From: Anagrus nilaparvatae | Taxonomy: Eukaryota; Arthropoda; Insecta; Hymenoptera; Mymaridae | Direction: 5' to 3' | NCBI GenBank assembly: GCA_022575985.1 | Contig: JAKSXM010000263.1 | Location: forward strand, 14,302,001 to 14,366,000 | Length of the DNA: 64,000 nucleotides | In this document: in pieces, positions 1 through 11,366 of the stretch | Layout: every line of letters begins with the position of its first letter | Numbering within the stretch: position 1 is the first letter of the stretch | Notes under the pieces: model-generated | What the model saw: the letters and a program-made list of their open reading frames with translations, nothing else | What the model was told of the DNA's origin: nothing | The model's database searches: none | Translations under genes and position numbers: made by a program

Positions 1-146
1 AATTAATTATCTTTAACAGACTTCTCTGATGTGAAGTAGCTTTTTTACTGATCAAGTAAATTTTATTTACTGGAGAAAGCTATTTTTTCTGAATATACTA
101 ATTTCGTTTAACTACTCTTATACACTTTTATTACATTAATTTATTA

Positions 147-515
147 ACATGGAACATGTTCATTGGATGAAGTATTTGAAAAAGTCCAGCTCGGCAGGAG
201 GGGTCGAAATATTCATGTTTTTAGGGAGAGGGGTGAAATGGACTTAGAATATTTTCGATTTAGGGACTTAGAATAATTTGAAGTGGGAGTCAGGGCCTGA
301 TCAAGCTCTGATAAAAACAAGACCTTAGAATACTTTAGTTTTATGGACGTAGGATTACTTATATTTCGGGATTTGTTGTAATTTTTGTTTTAGGACTTAT
401 AAAAATTAGGAGTTATAGTACTACTTATAAAAGTAGGAGTATACGTTAAGACTTTTATAAAAGAACATGTTCCATGATCGTTAGTTATGTGAGAACGCAA
501 ACCAGTTGTAAGTTT
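147..515 (+). mobile_element. MITE family A, copy 1
   Basis: A short non-coding element starts with ACATGGAACATGTTCATTGG and, near its right side, carries the inverse TGAACATGTTCCATG-type end, followed by a tail resembling the one in the other copies (CGTTGGTTGTGTAGTTACAC). Two more copies lie at 1985-2306 (inverted) and 5796-6095 (same direction). They share the internal phrase about lines 'gacttagaataatttgaagtgggag'. No ORF is present. The palindromic CATGGAACATGTTC ends suggest a DNA-transposon derivative; the superfamily is unknown. Confidence 0.7.
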
Positions 516-958
516 TTAAATATAAATAACTAAAAAATAAATTAAAAACAACTATATGAGGGATTCCACGCCAATTGGGCCCAAGTTGAAATGAAGGGTC
601 TCAGAAATGGGTTCAAACTATTTTTTCCCAAAAGCACAACTAATGATAAGTTTCCATACCAATTTTTAGTTCAAATGGTTTAAACGATTAAGTTTGTTTT
701 TTTGTGTGCAAAAGTTCATTTAAAAGAATCCAATTTCAAACAATTATAACTTACTTTTTGGACAAAAATTAATTAGTTTTATACTTTTTACTAAGCAAAT
801 GAAATTATTGAACATAATAATTAAATGTTACCGCAAAAAATTAGGGTCATTTATTAAATTAGAATTTATCATTTACAATATTTTATCTCTTTTCAAATAA
901 TAATTTAAAATATTTTTAATAAATAATTGTTTGATAATGAATAGAAGGCAATCATTCT
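516..958. other. AT-rich non-coding sequence
   Basis: No ORF of note and no recognisable element body. The stretch may be the interior of the Helitron whose 3' end lies at 959-983, but no 5' end was recognised upstream. Confidence 0.5.
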
Positions 959-983
959 CTGCGCGAAGCGCAGTTGTTTCTAG
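959..983 (+). mobile_element. Helitron-type 3' terminus
   Basis: The hairpin CTGCGC-GAA-GCGCAG (959-973) is followed six bases later by CTAG and then T (980-984). This is the classic Helitron 3' end: a GC hairpin, a short spacer, CTRR, and insertion before T. The 5' end is not identified. The terminus abuts the outer edge of the large inverted repeat starting at 984. Confidence 0.5.
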
Positions 984-1690
984 TATAAATAAATAATGCA
1001 TAAATCACATCATATACACTGAAAACATTCTTGTCCGGGTAATTACTATCTGGGCAGTAAATTTATATTATCGGGATAGTTACCTACATAGTAATTACCC
1101 GAAAAAGAATTTTTACAGTGTATGAATCAAGAATATCAGGTATCTAGCACCAAAAATGAAAAAAAAAAAATTGACTTAAAAAATTGAGGCCATGATTTTC
1201 CGGTAGTTTTGACCCTATAGAATGAAAAAAAAAAACGTAAACACGGAATCCGCGATTGATGCCAAAAAGATTTTCCCACTTATATGTCAAAAACCACGTT
1301 TTTCGTATCAGAGCTACCCTAAATTTTCAAAATGACTTTTTAGGTAAATAAAATTTTTAAAAAATAGATAAAAAAATCTGATTGCCAGGGAGAAACCACT
1401 TCAGTAGAAGAAAATAAATTTTCTTTTTACGATGAAATTTAGACAAGTTATCGTCAATTTAAGATTTTACTTAAATTTGTCTTAAAAAATATATTTAAAA
1501 AAGCCTGTTTCTGAACTTAAATATGCATTATTTGCTTATGATTCTTATGGTAAAATATTACTTTTTTTTTAAATCTTTTACTTTTTCCCTGTGTATTCAT
1601 TTCTTTAAGAAAAAAATCATTTTTTTTTACCACATTTCAACTATTGGGTCAAAAACTGTGTTAAGTAAATTTTTCTATTTTCAGTTTTCA
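984..1690. repeat. Left arm of 6.5-kb inverted repeat
   Basis: About 700 bp reappear in reverse complement at 6795-7505. The outer edge TATAAATAAATAATGCA matches TGCATTATTTATTTATA ending at 7505. The match continues through GGGCAGTAAATTTATATTATCGGG-type sequence and the poly-A stretch near 1160, ending around the phrase AACTATTGGGTCAAAAACTG. Mismatches are scattered, so the arms are old but clearly homologous. A 75-codon open stretch at 1523-1750 lies in this arm and its start is mirrored in the other arm; it is not a gene. Confidence 0.85.
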
Positions 1691-1984
1691 AATTTTTCAA
1701 AAATGAAAATGATTTTTTTTCTTAAGGAAATGAATGATAATGATAATTAAAAATATGAACTCAAAATCGTTATTAACTATCCCGCAAACCTTACTGGGGT
1801 ATCAAAAATATGCTTAGTTACCAATTTTTCAATAAATTACCTATCTTGCTATTTTTTGACAGTTTACATTATATAGCGTTCATTACTCAAAACTGGCCAT
1901 CCAAAAATGTTTGAAACCTTCATAATAAGTTTCAGTGACCCAAAAAACATACGTTTGACTGAGGTGGATCCATTCTCGTTCTGA

Positions 1985-2306
1985 TAAAAATTTATAACCG
2001 GTTTGTGTAACTACACAACCAACGAGCATGGAACATGTTTACTTATAACAGGAATAAATCCAAAAACCGAAATTACAATAAATCCTGAAATATATATTAT
2101 CCTAAGTCCGTAAACTTAAAGTATTCTAAGCTGTTTTTGTTATCAGGGCCTGATCAGGTCCTGACTCCCACTTCAAATTATTCTAAGTCCCTAAATTGAA
2201 AATATTCTAAGTCCATTTCACCCCCCCTAAAACGCCACTTTGCCACCCCCCCCCCCCTACTGAGCCAAACTTTTTCAAATACCCCATCCAATGAACATGT
2301 TCCATG
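1985..2306 (-). mobile_element. MITE family A, copy 2 (inverted)
   Basis: Reverse-complement copy of the element at 147-515 and 5796-6095. It starts with AACCGGTTTGTGTAACTACA and ends with ATGAACATGTTCCATG. A run of C (about 2246-2256) replaces the G-rich run of the other copies. It lies inside the loop of the 984-7505 palindrome. Confidence 0.75.
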
Positions 2307-2381
2307 TTAAAAATTTTTGAATGCATTTAACATTGCTGACGCGTTGACTAATGTAGAACTTCTATCTTTTTTAAAACAAAT

Positions 2382-3069
2382 TTAAGGTTGAATCGGGTGG
2401 ATAGAAATAGAATTTTTTGGGTAAAAATTTCTGGAGATCGAAACTTCTGGAATGTTTAATATTTTTAGCCATTGATCATGTTATGTGTCCCTAAAAATTT
2501 AAAAAATAATTTTGAAAATTTATTGACTACTGACGGAGATATTAGCGCTTGAAATTGCATTAATTGTTGAGGTACTTAATTAATCAAGACTTTTTTATAA
2601 ATAATCTGATTTTAAAAATCTTTGAATAAAATATTTAGGACATTATTTAGCATCGATTCACTAAAAAAAATTTTGATTTTCTACGTTTTGCCGCGAATAA
2701 ATTGATTTTTTGAAAAATTTAGGTTAGGCCAAAAATCAAAAAACTTGAAATATATTTCACATTATTGTTAAAAATTGAGATTTTTTTTAGTGAATCGATG
2801 CTAAATAATGTCCTAAATATTATATTCAACGATTTTTAAAATTAGATTATTTATAAAAAAATCTTGATTAATTAAGTACCTCAAAAATTAATGAAATTTC
2901 AAGCGCTAATATCTCGGTCTATAATCAATTAATTTTCTAAATTATTTTTTTAATTTTAAGGGACACATAACATGATCAATGGCTAAAAATATTAAACATT
3001 CCAGAAGTTTTGATATCCAGAAATTTTTACTCAAAAAATGCTATTTCTATCCACCTGATTCAACCTTAA
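2382..3069. repeat. Inverted repeat, arms about 300 bp
   Basis: TTAAGGTTG at 2382 pairs with CAACCTTAA at 3061. The arms continue through the phrase GGAATGTTTAATATTTTTAG and its complement near 2995. The loop is about 60 bp around 2700-2760. No coding potential. A foldback element nested in the larger palindrome. Confidence 0.8.
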
Positions 3070-3400
3070 GTAAAATCTTAAATTGACGATAATTTGGCTA
3101 AATTTTATCGTAAAAAGAAAAGTTTTTTTTCTTCTGGAGTGGCTTTTCCCTGGAAATTGGATTGTTTTATCAAACTTTTCAAATTTTATTTATCCAAAAA
3201 GTTATTTTCAAAATTTGGGATAGTTCAGATACGAAAAACACGGTTTTTGACATAAAAGTGTCAAAATCTCTTTGGCGTTCATCTCCGATTTCGTGTTCAC
3301 ATTTTTTTTGTATTCTATAGGGTTCCAGAAAAAGTTACCAGAAAATCATGGTGGTAGTCGCGGCCACGTCGATTTTTTTTTTTTTAATTTTGGTGTTCAT
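3070..3400. repeat. Third partial copy of the 984-7505 arm sequence
   Basis: Bases 3070-3400 resemble 7018-7345 in the same direction: the TAAAATCTTAAATTGACGAT phrase, a CTGGAGTGG...CCCTGG phrase and the TTTTTGACATA stretch. The arm family is therefore present at least three times within 6.5 kb. No coding sequence. Confidence 0.7.
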
Positions 3401-3429
3401 AAAACGTATTTTTTCGTAGAAATGGAAAT

Positions 3430-3720
3430 ATAGAGTTTTTGAGTGGCATCTCTCGGGAATCCAATGATGTGGGTCTTTTAGTCGGTAATTAAATAAAATT
3501 TAAAGGTTTTTTTGCAAAAAATTGCAAAATTTATCACGGGCTCTAGTGTTATATAACGTTTTTTGAGTTTTATACTTTCATAATCACATGCTTTGCCCAT
3601 AAGAGCCCGTGTTAAATTTCGCATTTTTGTGTACAAATGTCTGAAAATTTTGTTAGATTACCGACTAAAAGATCCACACCATTGGATATCTGAGACTTTT
3701 TTCTAAAAAACTGTAAATGA
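3430..3720. repeat. Short inverted repeat at the left foot of the 3583-5680 foldback
   Basis: GTGGGTCTTTTAGTCGGTAA (3470-3489) is mirrored by TTACCGACTAAAAGATCCAC (about 3659-3678), and ACGGGCTCT pairs with AGAGCCCGT. The same phrase occurs a third time at 5587-5606. No coding potential. Confidence 0.7.
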
Positions 3721-5680
3721 AAAAAAAAAAAAATTAAATATTTTATAGTATTAATTTAAATTTAAAATATAGATAAGTTTAAAAGACAATTAATCTGCAT
3801 CAATTTTAATTAATTAATTTTTTCTAAAAACTCTTAATTAACCCTTAACCATTAGGTTTAAACTCTTACCAATTTTTTTTTGGTTCGGATAAGCCAAACT
3901 GGAGACACCCTGCACATCGTTTTTTCTTCTTATTTCTGCCTTATTAAAAAAATTCATTTTTGATTCGAGGTAGTTTTTTTCTTATTCACAGAACCAATAT
4001 TTTTTGAGAGATCTAGAATATTCTAGATTTGATAGAAAAAGTTTTAAATTTTAATAAAAGTTTGAATCAAGGTTATTAAATAAAACTTACGTTACGATAT
4101 AATTAATGCTTTATTTAGATCTAAGAGTAAAATACGATTTTAAAATTGATAAAAAAGTAGTTTCACCACAACAGCAATCCATCCTTATCTTTATTCAGAA
4201 TTCAACAATATTTGATCAATACAACAAATTTTCTTTATCCACTAAAAAAATTTTCCTTGATTGAATCTCTGTAAAAAATTCACAAAAATGTATTTTATTT
4301 TTAGTATTGAACCAATTAATTTTTAGCTAAATATATATTTTTTGTATACATTTAAATATTTTTTTTACTGATAAAAATGCAATTAACTTTTTGGTTAAGT
4401 TTGTTTATATCAAAGTTCAAGTTCATTAGCATGATATGAACTATATGTTCATAAGCGAACTTAACCAAAAACTAAATTTCATTTTTTAATCAGCAAAAAA
4501 AATATTTAAATGTACAAAAAATTATATTCAGTTAAATATTTACACGAACTAAATTAAAAATATATATTTTTTTGTGAATTTTTTACAGAGAATCAATCAA
4601 GGTAGATTTTTTTAGTGAAATAAGAGAATTTGTTGTATTAATCAAATATTGTTGAATTATAAATAAAGATAAGGATGGACTGCTGTTGTGGTGAAATTAC
4701 TACTTTTTTATCAATTTCAAAATCTTATTTTACTCTTAGAGCTAAAGCATTAATTATATCGTAACGTAAGTTTTATTCAATAACCTTGATTCAAACTTTA
4801 ATTAAAATTTTAAACTTTTTACTATCAAATCTAGATCTTTCAAAAAATATTGGTTCTGTGAATAAGAAAAAAACTACCTCGAATCAAAAATGAATTTTTT
4901 TAATAAGGCAGAAAAAAGAAGAAAAAACGATGTGCAGGGTATGTCCAGTTTGTCTTATCCGAACCAAAAAAAAAAATGGTAAGAGTTTAAACCTAATGGT
5001 TAAGGGTTAATTAAGATTTTTTTGAAAAAATTAATTATAAACAAAATAGTGGTTGCGCAAAATTTAAATTCAAAAGAGGTACAGAAATAATAAAATAAAA
5101 AATAAAAAAAAGTAATTAAACAATTTTAGTTATAATCTCATTTTTTAAATAATTAGGTCTGTTCTTTTTATCCCAAAAAAGTAGAACTGGAGTTAAACAG
5201 AGAAAATAAATGCGCGCTCATTTTAAACATTTTGTAGGTTAGATTGTATTTTTTTAAAATTTTTATTAATTTTTTTTATTTTAAATAATAGATTATTTAC
5301 TGCTATCGATAAAAAGCTAAATTAAACATGTTTTAACATTTAATTTTTAGTAAAAAAATTTTATCCCAAAAAAAACGTTTTCCTTTTTAAATTACCGCCA
5401 TGAAAAAGAACGCGCGTTCTTTTTAGTTTTACCCCAGTTTTGCTCCAGGTTAACTTTTTTGGGGAAAAAAGAACAGACCTATTATTTATCTATATATTTT
5501 AAATTTAAATTTATATTATAAAACATTTAATTCTTTATTTTGACATTTACAGTTTTTTAGAAGAAAGTCTCAGATATCCAAAGGTGTGGGTCTTTTAGTC
5601 GGTAATCGTACAAAATTTTTAGATATTTGTACACAAAAATGCGAAAAATAACATGGGCTCTTATGAGGAACACATGTATC
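3583..5680. repeat. 2.1-kb foldback palindrome
   Basis: The outer arms 3583-3795 and about 5484-5680 pair (CATAAGAGCCC with GGGCTCTTATG; TTACCGACTAAAAGA with TCTTTTAGTCGGTAA). The inner arms 3810-4430 and 4430-5035 pair almost throughout: GATGTGCAGGGT near 4930 with ACCCTGCACATC near 3908, and the AACAGCAATCCATCCTTATC phrase near 4172 with its complement near 4668. A MITE (5154-5483) interrupts the right arm. No ORF. Transcribed through, it would form a hairpin RNA with arms of several hundred base pairs. Confidence 0.85.
5154..5483. mobile_element. MITE family B with terminal inverted repeats
   Basis: The left end TAGGTCTGTTCTTTTTATCC is the near-perfect inverse of the right end, which runs TTTTTTGGGG...AAAAGAACAGACCTA. 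The TIR therefore starts AGGTCTGTTCTTTTT, flanked by TA on both sides, fitting a TA target duplication. Internal ACGCGCGTTC / GCGCGC phrases also pair. It is inserted in the right arm of the 3583-5680 palindrome, so it is younger than that element. A TA duplication suggests Tc1/mariner-like mobilisation (inference). Confidence 0.7.
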
Positions 5681-5795
5681 ACGACATCAGATAGATATAG
5701 CACATCGCCTGTAAATATTAAAGTATAAAAATGCCTGTTTCTGAACTTTAAACATGCAATACTCGCTTGATTTTGATCATAAAATAATACATTTT

Positions 5796-6095
5796 AACAT
5801 GGAACATGTTCATTGGATGGGCTATTTGAAAAGGTTTGGCTCGGAAGGGGGGGGGGTTAAATATTGACATGGACTTAGAATATTTTCAATTTAGGGACTT
5901 AGAATAATTTGAAGTGGGAGTCTGATCAGGCCCTGATAAGAACAAGAACTTACAATTAGAATTCTTTAAGTTTATGGACTTAGGATAATATATATTTCAG
6001 GATTTATTGTAATTTCGGTTTTTGGATTTATTACTGTTATGAGTGAACATGTTCCATGCTCGTTGGTTGTGTAGTTACACAAACCGGTTATAAAA
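5796..6095 (+). mobile_element. MITE family A, copy 3
   Basis: Same orientation as the copy at 147-515. It begins AACATGGAACATGTTCATTG, contains a G-run near 5849, and ends TGAACATGTTCCATGCTCG plus the shared tail to ACACAAACCGGTTATAAA. This copy and the one at 1985-2306 share the tail most closely. Confidence 0.75.
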
Positions 6096-6179
6096 TTTTT
6101 TTTTTTAACCGATTAATTTTCCCCTGGCAATTCAATTCTTTAAGAATAAAAATCATTTTCATTAACCAAATTTCAGTTT

Positions 6180-6530
6180 TTTGAGGTCGAGAAAAACGAA
6201 TTTAAGGGAGAAAATTTTCAATTTTTCACCCTGAAATAATTTCCGATTTTTCAAGATAGCGGTCATAAAAAATATTAAAACGAATTTTAGAGGGAAAATT
6301 TTCAAATTTTCATCCTAAAATATTTTCCGAGTTTTCAAGATAACGGAAAATTTTCTTTTTAAAATTCGTTTTTTTCAACCTCAAAAACCCATCAGTAACG
6401 TACAATTTTGAGTTTAATATTTTTTTATGTCCGCCATATTGAAAAATCGGAAAATATTTTCTGGTGAAAAATTGAAAATTTTTTCTTTAAAATTCAATTC
6501 CTTGACCTCAAAAACCTTCCGGTAACGTAC
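6180..6530. repeat. Inverted, internally tandem repeat with 'TTTTCAAGATAGCGG' core
   Basis: Two units carry the phrase TTCCGATTTTTCAAGATAGC (6240, 6328) and are followed by an inverted unit with GTCCGCCATATTGAAAAATC (about 6431). This is a diverged outlier of the CAAGATGGCGG repeat family that dominates 15.5-16.1 kb and 58-63.7 kb. Non-coding. Confidence 0.65.
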
Positions 6531-6554
6531 AAAGTTCATTTTCTAATATATATC

Positions 6555-6655
6555 TAACTCGACCACCAACTCACCCGACAACTCGCACAACAAGTCTCTC
6601 GACTATTTATTCACCCTCTCTCTAATTCTCCCATGATACTATACGGCTTCCGTAA
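6555..6655. repeat. Pyrimidine/CA-rich low-complexity patch
   Basis: A patch of CTC, CAC and CTCT words (CTCGACCACCAACTCACCCG) that is compositionally unlike the surrounding AT-rich sequence. No reading frame or repeat unit is clear. Confidence 0.4.
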
Positions 6656-6794
6656 TAACTAGCTTGATTTCTATCGTAAAATAATAATTTTTTTTTTTAA
6701 TCAATTAATTTTTCTCTGGCAATTCATTTCCTTAAGAAAAAAAAATCATTTTTATTGACAAATTTTTAATTTTTAGGTCAATAGCCTTTGAAAA

Positions 6795-7505
6795 CTGTAA
6801 GTAGCAAAATTTATTTAACACAGATTTTCATTGGTTTTTGACCCAATAGTTGAAATGTGGTAAAAAAAAATGATTTTTTTCTTAAAGAAATGAATACACA
6901 GGGAAAAAGTAAAAGATTTAAAAAAAAAGTAATATTTTACCATAAGAATCATAAGCAAATAATGCATATTTAAGTTCAGAAACAGGCTTTTTTAAATATA
7001 TTTTTTAAGACAAATTTAAGTAAAATCTTAAATTGACGATAACTTGTCTAAATTTCATCGTAAAAAGAAAAGTTATTTTCTTCTACTGAAGTGGTTTCTC
7101 CCTGGCAATCAGATTTTTTTATCTATTTTTTAAAAATTTTATTTACCTAAAAAGTCATTTTGAAAATTTAGGGTAGCTCTGATACGAAAAACGTGGTTTT
7201 TGACATATAAGTGGGAAAATCTTTTTGGCATCAATCGCGGATTCCGTGTTTACGTTTTTTTTTTCATTCTATAGGGTCAAAACTACCGGAAAATCATGGC
7301 CTCAATTTTTTAAGTCAATTTTTTTTTTTTCATTTTTGGTGCTAGATACCTGATATTCTTGATTCATACACTGTAAAAATTCTTTTTCGGGTAATTACTA
7401 TGTAGGTAACTATCCCGATAATATAAATTTACTGCCCAGATAGTAATTACCCGGACAAGAATGTTTTCAGTGTATATGATGTGATTTATGCATTATTTAT
7501 TTATA
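6795..7505. repeat. Right arm of 6.5-kb inverted repeat
   Basis: Reverse complement of 984-1690. The terminal phrase GTTTTCAGTGTATATGATGT mirrors 1009-1028. The pair encloses about 5.1 kb holding two MITE-A copies, one MITE-B and two smaller palindromes, so the palindrome probably predates those insertions or grew around them. Confidence 0.85.
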
Positions 7506-8285
7506 TTTATTCCCTTTATAACACATACAAAAAGTTCAATTTTCAAAAAAACATTTACTACAATTAATGTCCCTTTAATTACCGGTTTTTAAGAATTTGC
7601 TTAATTTTTAAGAAAAATTTAAGCGCAGCAATCTGACAGTGTGAAAAACTATAGTTTTACTTTTTTTGATTCTCAGAGATTGGAAAGTTACTAAATATTT
7701 TTGAGAGTCTGATTGGAGATTTAGTACAAAACTTTTTTTCGAAAGATGGAATTCTGATCGAAACTCTTAAATTGAAAATTTCACATCTGCAGTTAATAAT
7801 AGCAGGATTTTGAAGTCCGGACTGCATCTTCAAAAAATTAAAACGATCATTCAATGTAATTGAATAAACAAATAGGTAATGCAATTTATTCAGATTTAAT
7901 CTTTTATAGAGAATAATAGCTAATAAAATTTATATTTTCTTTTATTTACAGAAATTTTTAATGATGTTAATAAACCAGCTGTAGTTTATTGATCGAAGAT
8001 CAAAGTGTTAATAAATTGTAAATTTTTGTTTTGAACAAATACCTTGCCATTTCATTGATCCGTTAATAAAATAAAAAAATGAAGGAAATACTAACTTTTT
8101 TTATTTTTTTTACACCAAATGTCTGTAAATACGCCAAAAGGCAATTTTTTAGGGAAAAAAGTCGGAGCCGATGAAACGTCTTGAAATATTAATAAAACGT
8201 CGTTTGGAAACGTTTATCTGCGAACATTAGTAAAATTTTCAAGACTTATTTCAAAAATGTTTCTAAAACTTTGGTTGCTATGTTG
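7506..8285. other. AT-rich sequence, no feature seen
   Basis: No convincing coding frame, repeat unit or element end. The 75-codon minus-strand open stretch at 7657-7884 has no recognisable motif. Confidence 0.5.
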
Positions 8286-8695
8286 AGATGTTTTTTTTTA
8301 CGTTAAATTTTAATGTTAAATTTAATACCGAATTTGAACGTTTAATTTAGTATTAAATTTTAACGTTAAATTTAATGTTAAATTTTAGATTAAATTGAAT
8401 AATAAATTTAATGTTAAATTTAATGTTAGAACGAATATTTGATCAAAAAATTTAGTTGTGAAAAGAAATTAATGAAAATTGATTCAAAAATAGCAATGAT
8501 GCTTAATTTTAGAAACATCAGGGAATTTTCCATAATAACTACAATTGGATTAGTAAAATTAAAAAATACATAATTATAAAGATTTTTTTTTCCAATTTTC
8601 CGCGATAATTTTAACGTTAAATTTAACAGTAAATTAACGTTAAATCTACCCTAAATTAACCTTAAATTTACCCTAAATTAACGTTAACTTATGCA
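8286..8695. repeat. Interspersed GTTAAATTTAA units
   Basis: The words AACGTTAAATTTAA / TAATGTTAAATTTAA recur about ten times in 8300-8430 and 8612-8690, separated by a unique stretch near 8450-8600. The motif is partly self-complementary, so the tract can fold on itself. No coding potential. Confidence 0.6.
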
Positions 8696-8734
8696 CCGGG
8701 GTTGCTTTTTTAAAAAAAAATTAAGGTATTTAAA

Positions 8735-8885
8735 AATTATATAATTAATCATATAAATAATCATATAAATAATCATATAATTAAATATATCCTAATCGGG
8801 ATCAAATTTAAATATGATTAATTATATGATTATTTATATGATTAATTATATGATTAATAATATGATAAATTATACAGTATGTTAT
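8735..8885. repeat. AT hairpin built from (ATAATCATATAA) units
   Basis: Repeated AATAATCATATA units (8739-8787) are mirrored by TATATGATTAATTATATGAT units (8808-8872), with a short loop containing CCTAATCGGGATC. A simple-sequence palindrome. Confidence 0.65.
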
Positions 8886-9720
8886 ATAACAATTTTTGAT
8901 AGGGTACCAACTTTTATTAAAATCTGTACTCAACAAAAAAGGTGAGCAACATCCTTAATTTCTTTCTTAATCTTTCGCCAAAATAATAATTAGGTAATGC
9001 GGAAGGATCAAGTAATATGATCAATTAAATATTTTAAAAATTATTTATAATAGGAGTCAATTTGAAAGTAATAGATTAGAACTTAAAAGTTTAGTTTTTG
9101 CAAAAAATGGAGAGAAAAGAAATTAGGTGAAATAATCCCAAGCATGCTATTTGAAAATTGATTAAAAGTAAATGAAGTGACGTACATCTAAATCAATTAT
9201 TATTACAACAAAGTATTCAGTTATTCAATTTTTAGAAAAATTGAAAGGATGTAAAATAAGATTTAATCTTATAAAAATTTTGTAAGCAGAAATAAGACAA
9301 TCGATAAAACATCATTTAAAAAATGAACCACAAAATTAGTTTCAATTTCGGTTAAATGTTATTTAAGGCTAATTTTTGGAGATTGCAGGATTTTGTAATT
9401 TATAAGAAAATAAAATTGAAAAATTCTTTAGATGAGATTTATTGATAAAAGATTATTAAAAATTTTTAATAAATAGTGAATGGTAAAACAGAAATCAAGA
9501 ATTAAAATCAAGGAATAAAAATTAAATAGAAAATAATAAAGTTTATGTAACCTTTTTTTTTAAAGAATTTTTTATAGAATTTTAAACGATGTTGATGTTT
9601 TTTGATTTTTTTAAATTAATATTTGTGAATAATATTTTTTAATTATAACCTCAACTACATCAAGTTTTTATATTAATAATAAATAAGCTGGTAAAAAAAA
9701 ATGTATAAAAAATAATATAA
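8886..9720. other. AT-rich sequence, no feature seen
   Basis: No open frame with recognisable content and no strong repeat structure in this 0.8-kb stretch. Confidence 0.5.
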
Positions 9721-9766
9721 TGTAGAGAAACTACTGATGTTGGCTTTTTCGCCCATAATTTTGAAA

Positions 9767-10088
9767 TATGCGAGTATTAAGGAATATTTCGACACAGAGG
9801 GCAATAAATTAGACAATAATTTATTTATTTATTGCGCTACGTTTCGTTTGCCTTCTGCAAACCTTTTCAAGCATAATAAATAATTAAAATATTATATTAA
9901 ATATAAATAATTCCATTAAAAAATTAGATACACATTACATTAGAATTATTTATATTTAATGTAATATTTTAATTATTTATTATGCTTAAAAAGGTTTGCA
10001 GAAGGCAAACCAAACGTAGCGCAATATATAAATAAATTATTGTCTAATTTATTGCCCTTTGTGTCGAAATATTCCTTAATACTCGCAT
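9767..10088. repeat. Inverted repeat, arms about 140 bp
   Basis: ATGCGAGTATTAAGGAATAT (9767) is mirrored by ATATTCCTTAATACTCGCAT (10069-10088). The pairing continues through the GCAGAAGGCAAACC phrase (10019 region) and its complement near 9850. The loop is about 40 bp. A 68-codon minus-strand open stretch lies in the right arm and is an artefact of the repeat. Confidence 0.85.
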
Positions 10089-10205
10089 AATGTAGAGAAT
10101 TATTGAAATATTCAAAATAAATAATTTTTAAAACATAATATATAAAATAAAATATTAATTTATAAATATTAATTAACAAAATAATTACAAAAACAGAATT
10201 ATTTT

Positions 10206-10241
10206 TATATTCTGCCGAGCATCGGGAGGCCCTTCAGCTAG
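10206..10241 (+). mobile_element. Possible Helitron-type 3' end
   Basis: GCCGAGCATCGGGAGGCCC is followed by TTCAGCTAG and T. The CTAG-T ending after a GC-rich, weakly hairpin-forming stretch (CCGA-GCA-TCGG) resembles a Helitron 3' terminus. The stem is only four base pairs and no 5' end was found, so this is tentative. Confidence 0.25.
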
Positions 10242-10539
10242 TATTAACTATTGTTATTATATTTTGAACTAACTTTAAAAAAAATTCATTTTAGCAACTT
10301 TTAAAATTTTGGCTACATCTTTTTAGAACGTTATTTAATACTTTTATAATTTACATTCATAAAAAAATATTTTAATTTTTTGTTTTTCATTTTAAAGTGA
10401 CATTCTTTTTTATTTAAAAAAACGAACCTTTTTTTGAAAATTTGTTGTGACCAAAGTATTATTTGTTTTTAAAAAAACGTTTCTTTTATTATCATCATAA
10501 ATCCTTAATAAAATTAAAAAAAAAAGCTTGTTAGCCCAT

Positions 10540-10905
10540 TTTGATGTTGTAAAGATAATTTCCGATTTTCCAAGATGGCGGAGCGAGAAATTTAAAAAAA
10601 TGAACTTTTGACTTTACAAGGGGGTATCTAAGGGCAAGAACAATGAATTTTTTGTGGGATTGAGACCTTTTAAAATTTATTGAAATAACTTATTAATCTT
10701 TATCATATTATGTTAAAGTTTGATTTTAAATTTGTAGTTACATAAATATTTTTTTTAACATTAAAAATGTATTAAAATTTTTTGCTGCTTTCAACAATAA
10801 GTCCGAAAATCCATTTTTCTTGCCCTAAAAAACCCTCTTGTAAAGTTAAAAGTTCATTTTTTTAAGTTTCTCGGTCCAGCATCTTGGAAAATTGGAAAAT
10901 ATCTT
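10540..10905. repeat. Inverted repeat with CAAGATGGCGG core
   Basis: TTTCCGATTTTCCAAGATGG (about 10560) and ACTTTACAAGGGGG (10612) are mirrored by CTTGTAAAGTTAAAAG (about 10840) and CATCTTGGAAAATTGGAAAA (10872). Members of the same repeat family form the long arrays at 62.7-63.7 kb. Non-coding. Confidence 0.75.
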
Positions 10906-11055
10906 GGGTTAAAAATTAAAAATTATACCCCCAGGGTAACCACTTCTACCTGGAAGGGTCATTTTTATCCTGAGGGTCTTACGTTAACCTTTTTATTTCC
11001 TTAAAATACCTAGCCATTAACCATCTTGTTTTACAGATGGTTAACCAGATGTTAA

Positions 11056-11241
11056 ACCGTCAAGGTACGAACATAAACTTTTTTCTACTATGTATGACAT
11101 AGTTACTTTGAATCGTTTGAACAGAGATAGTCTATAAATATGATAATTTAAATTTTAAACCAGAGGCTATCTCTGTTCAAACCGTTCAAATTTACTATGT
11201 CATACATAGTAGAAAAAAGTTTATGTTCGTACCTTCATGGT
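11056..11241. repeat. 186-bp near-perfect hairpin
   Basis: ACCGTCAAGGTACGAACATA at the left pairs with a right end reading TATGTTCGTACCTTCATGGT. The stem of about 75 bp also pairs CTACTATGTATGACATAGTA and AACAGAGATAG with their complements. The loop is about 30 bp. It is a compact MITE or hairpin-RNA candidate. Confidence 0.8.
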
Positions 11242-11366
11242 CTTTTTTGCGCGAGATATGACTTGGAAAGCTTGAGATCTACATGGTAGAGCTGTTTCAG
11301 TAATTGGTAGAATAATTTATATAATTTAATTATAACGCATTATAATTTTTTGACTAATTTTTTGAA

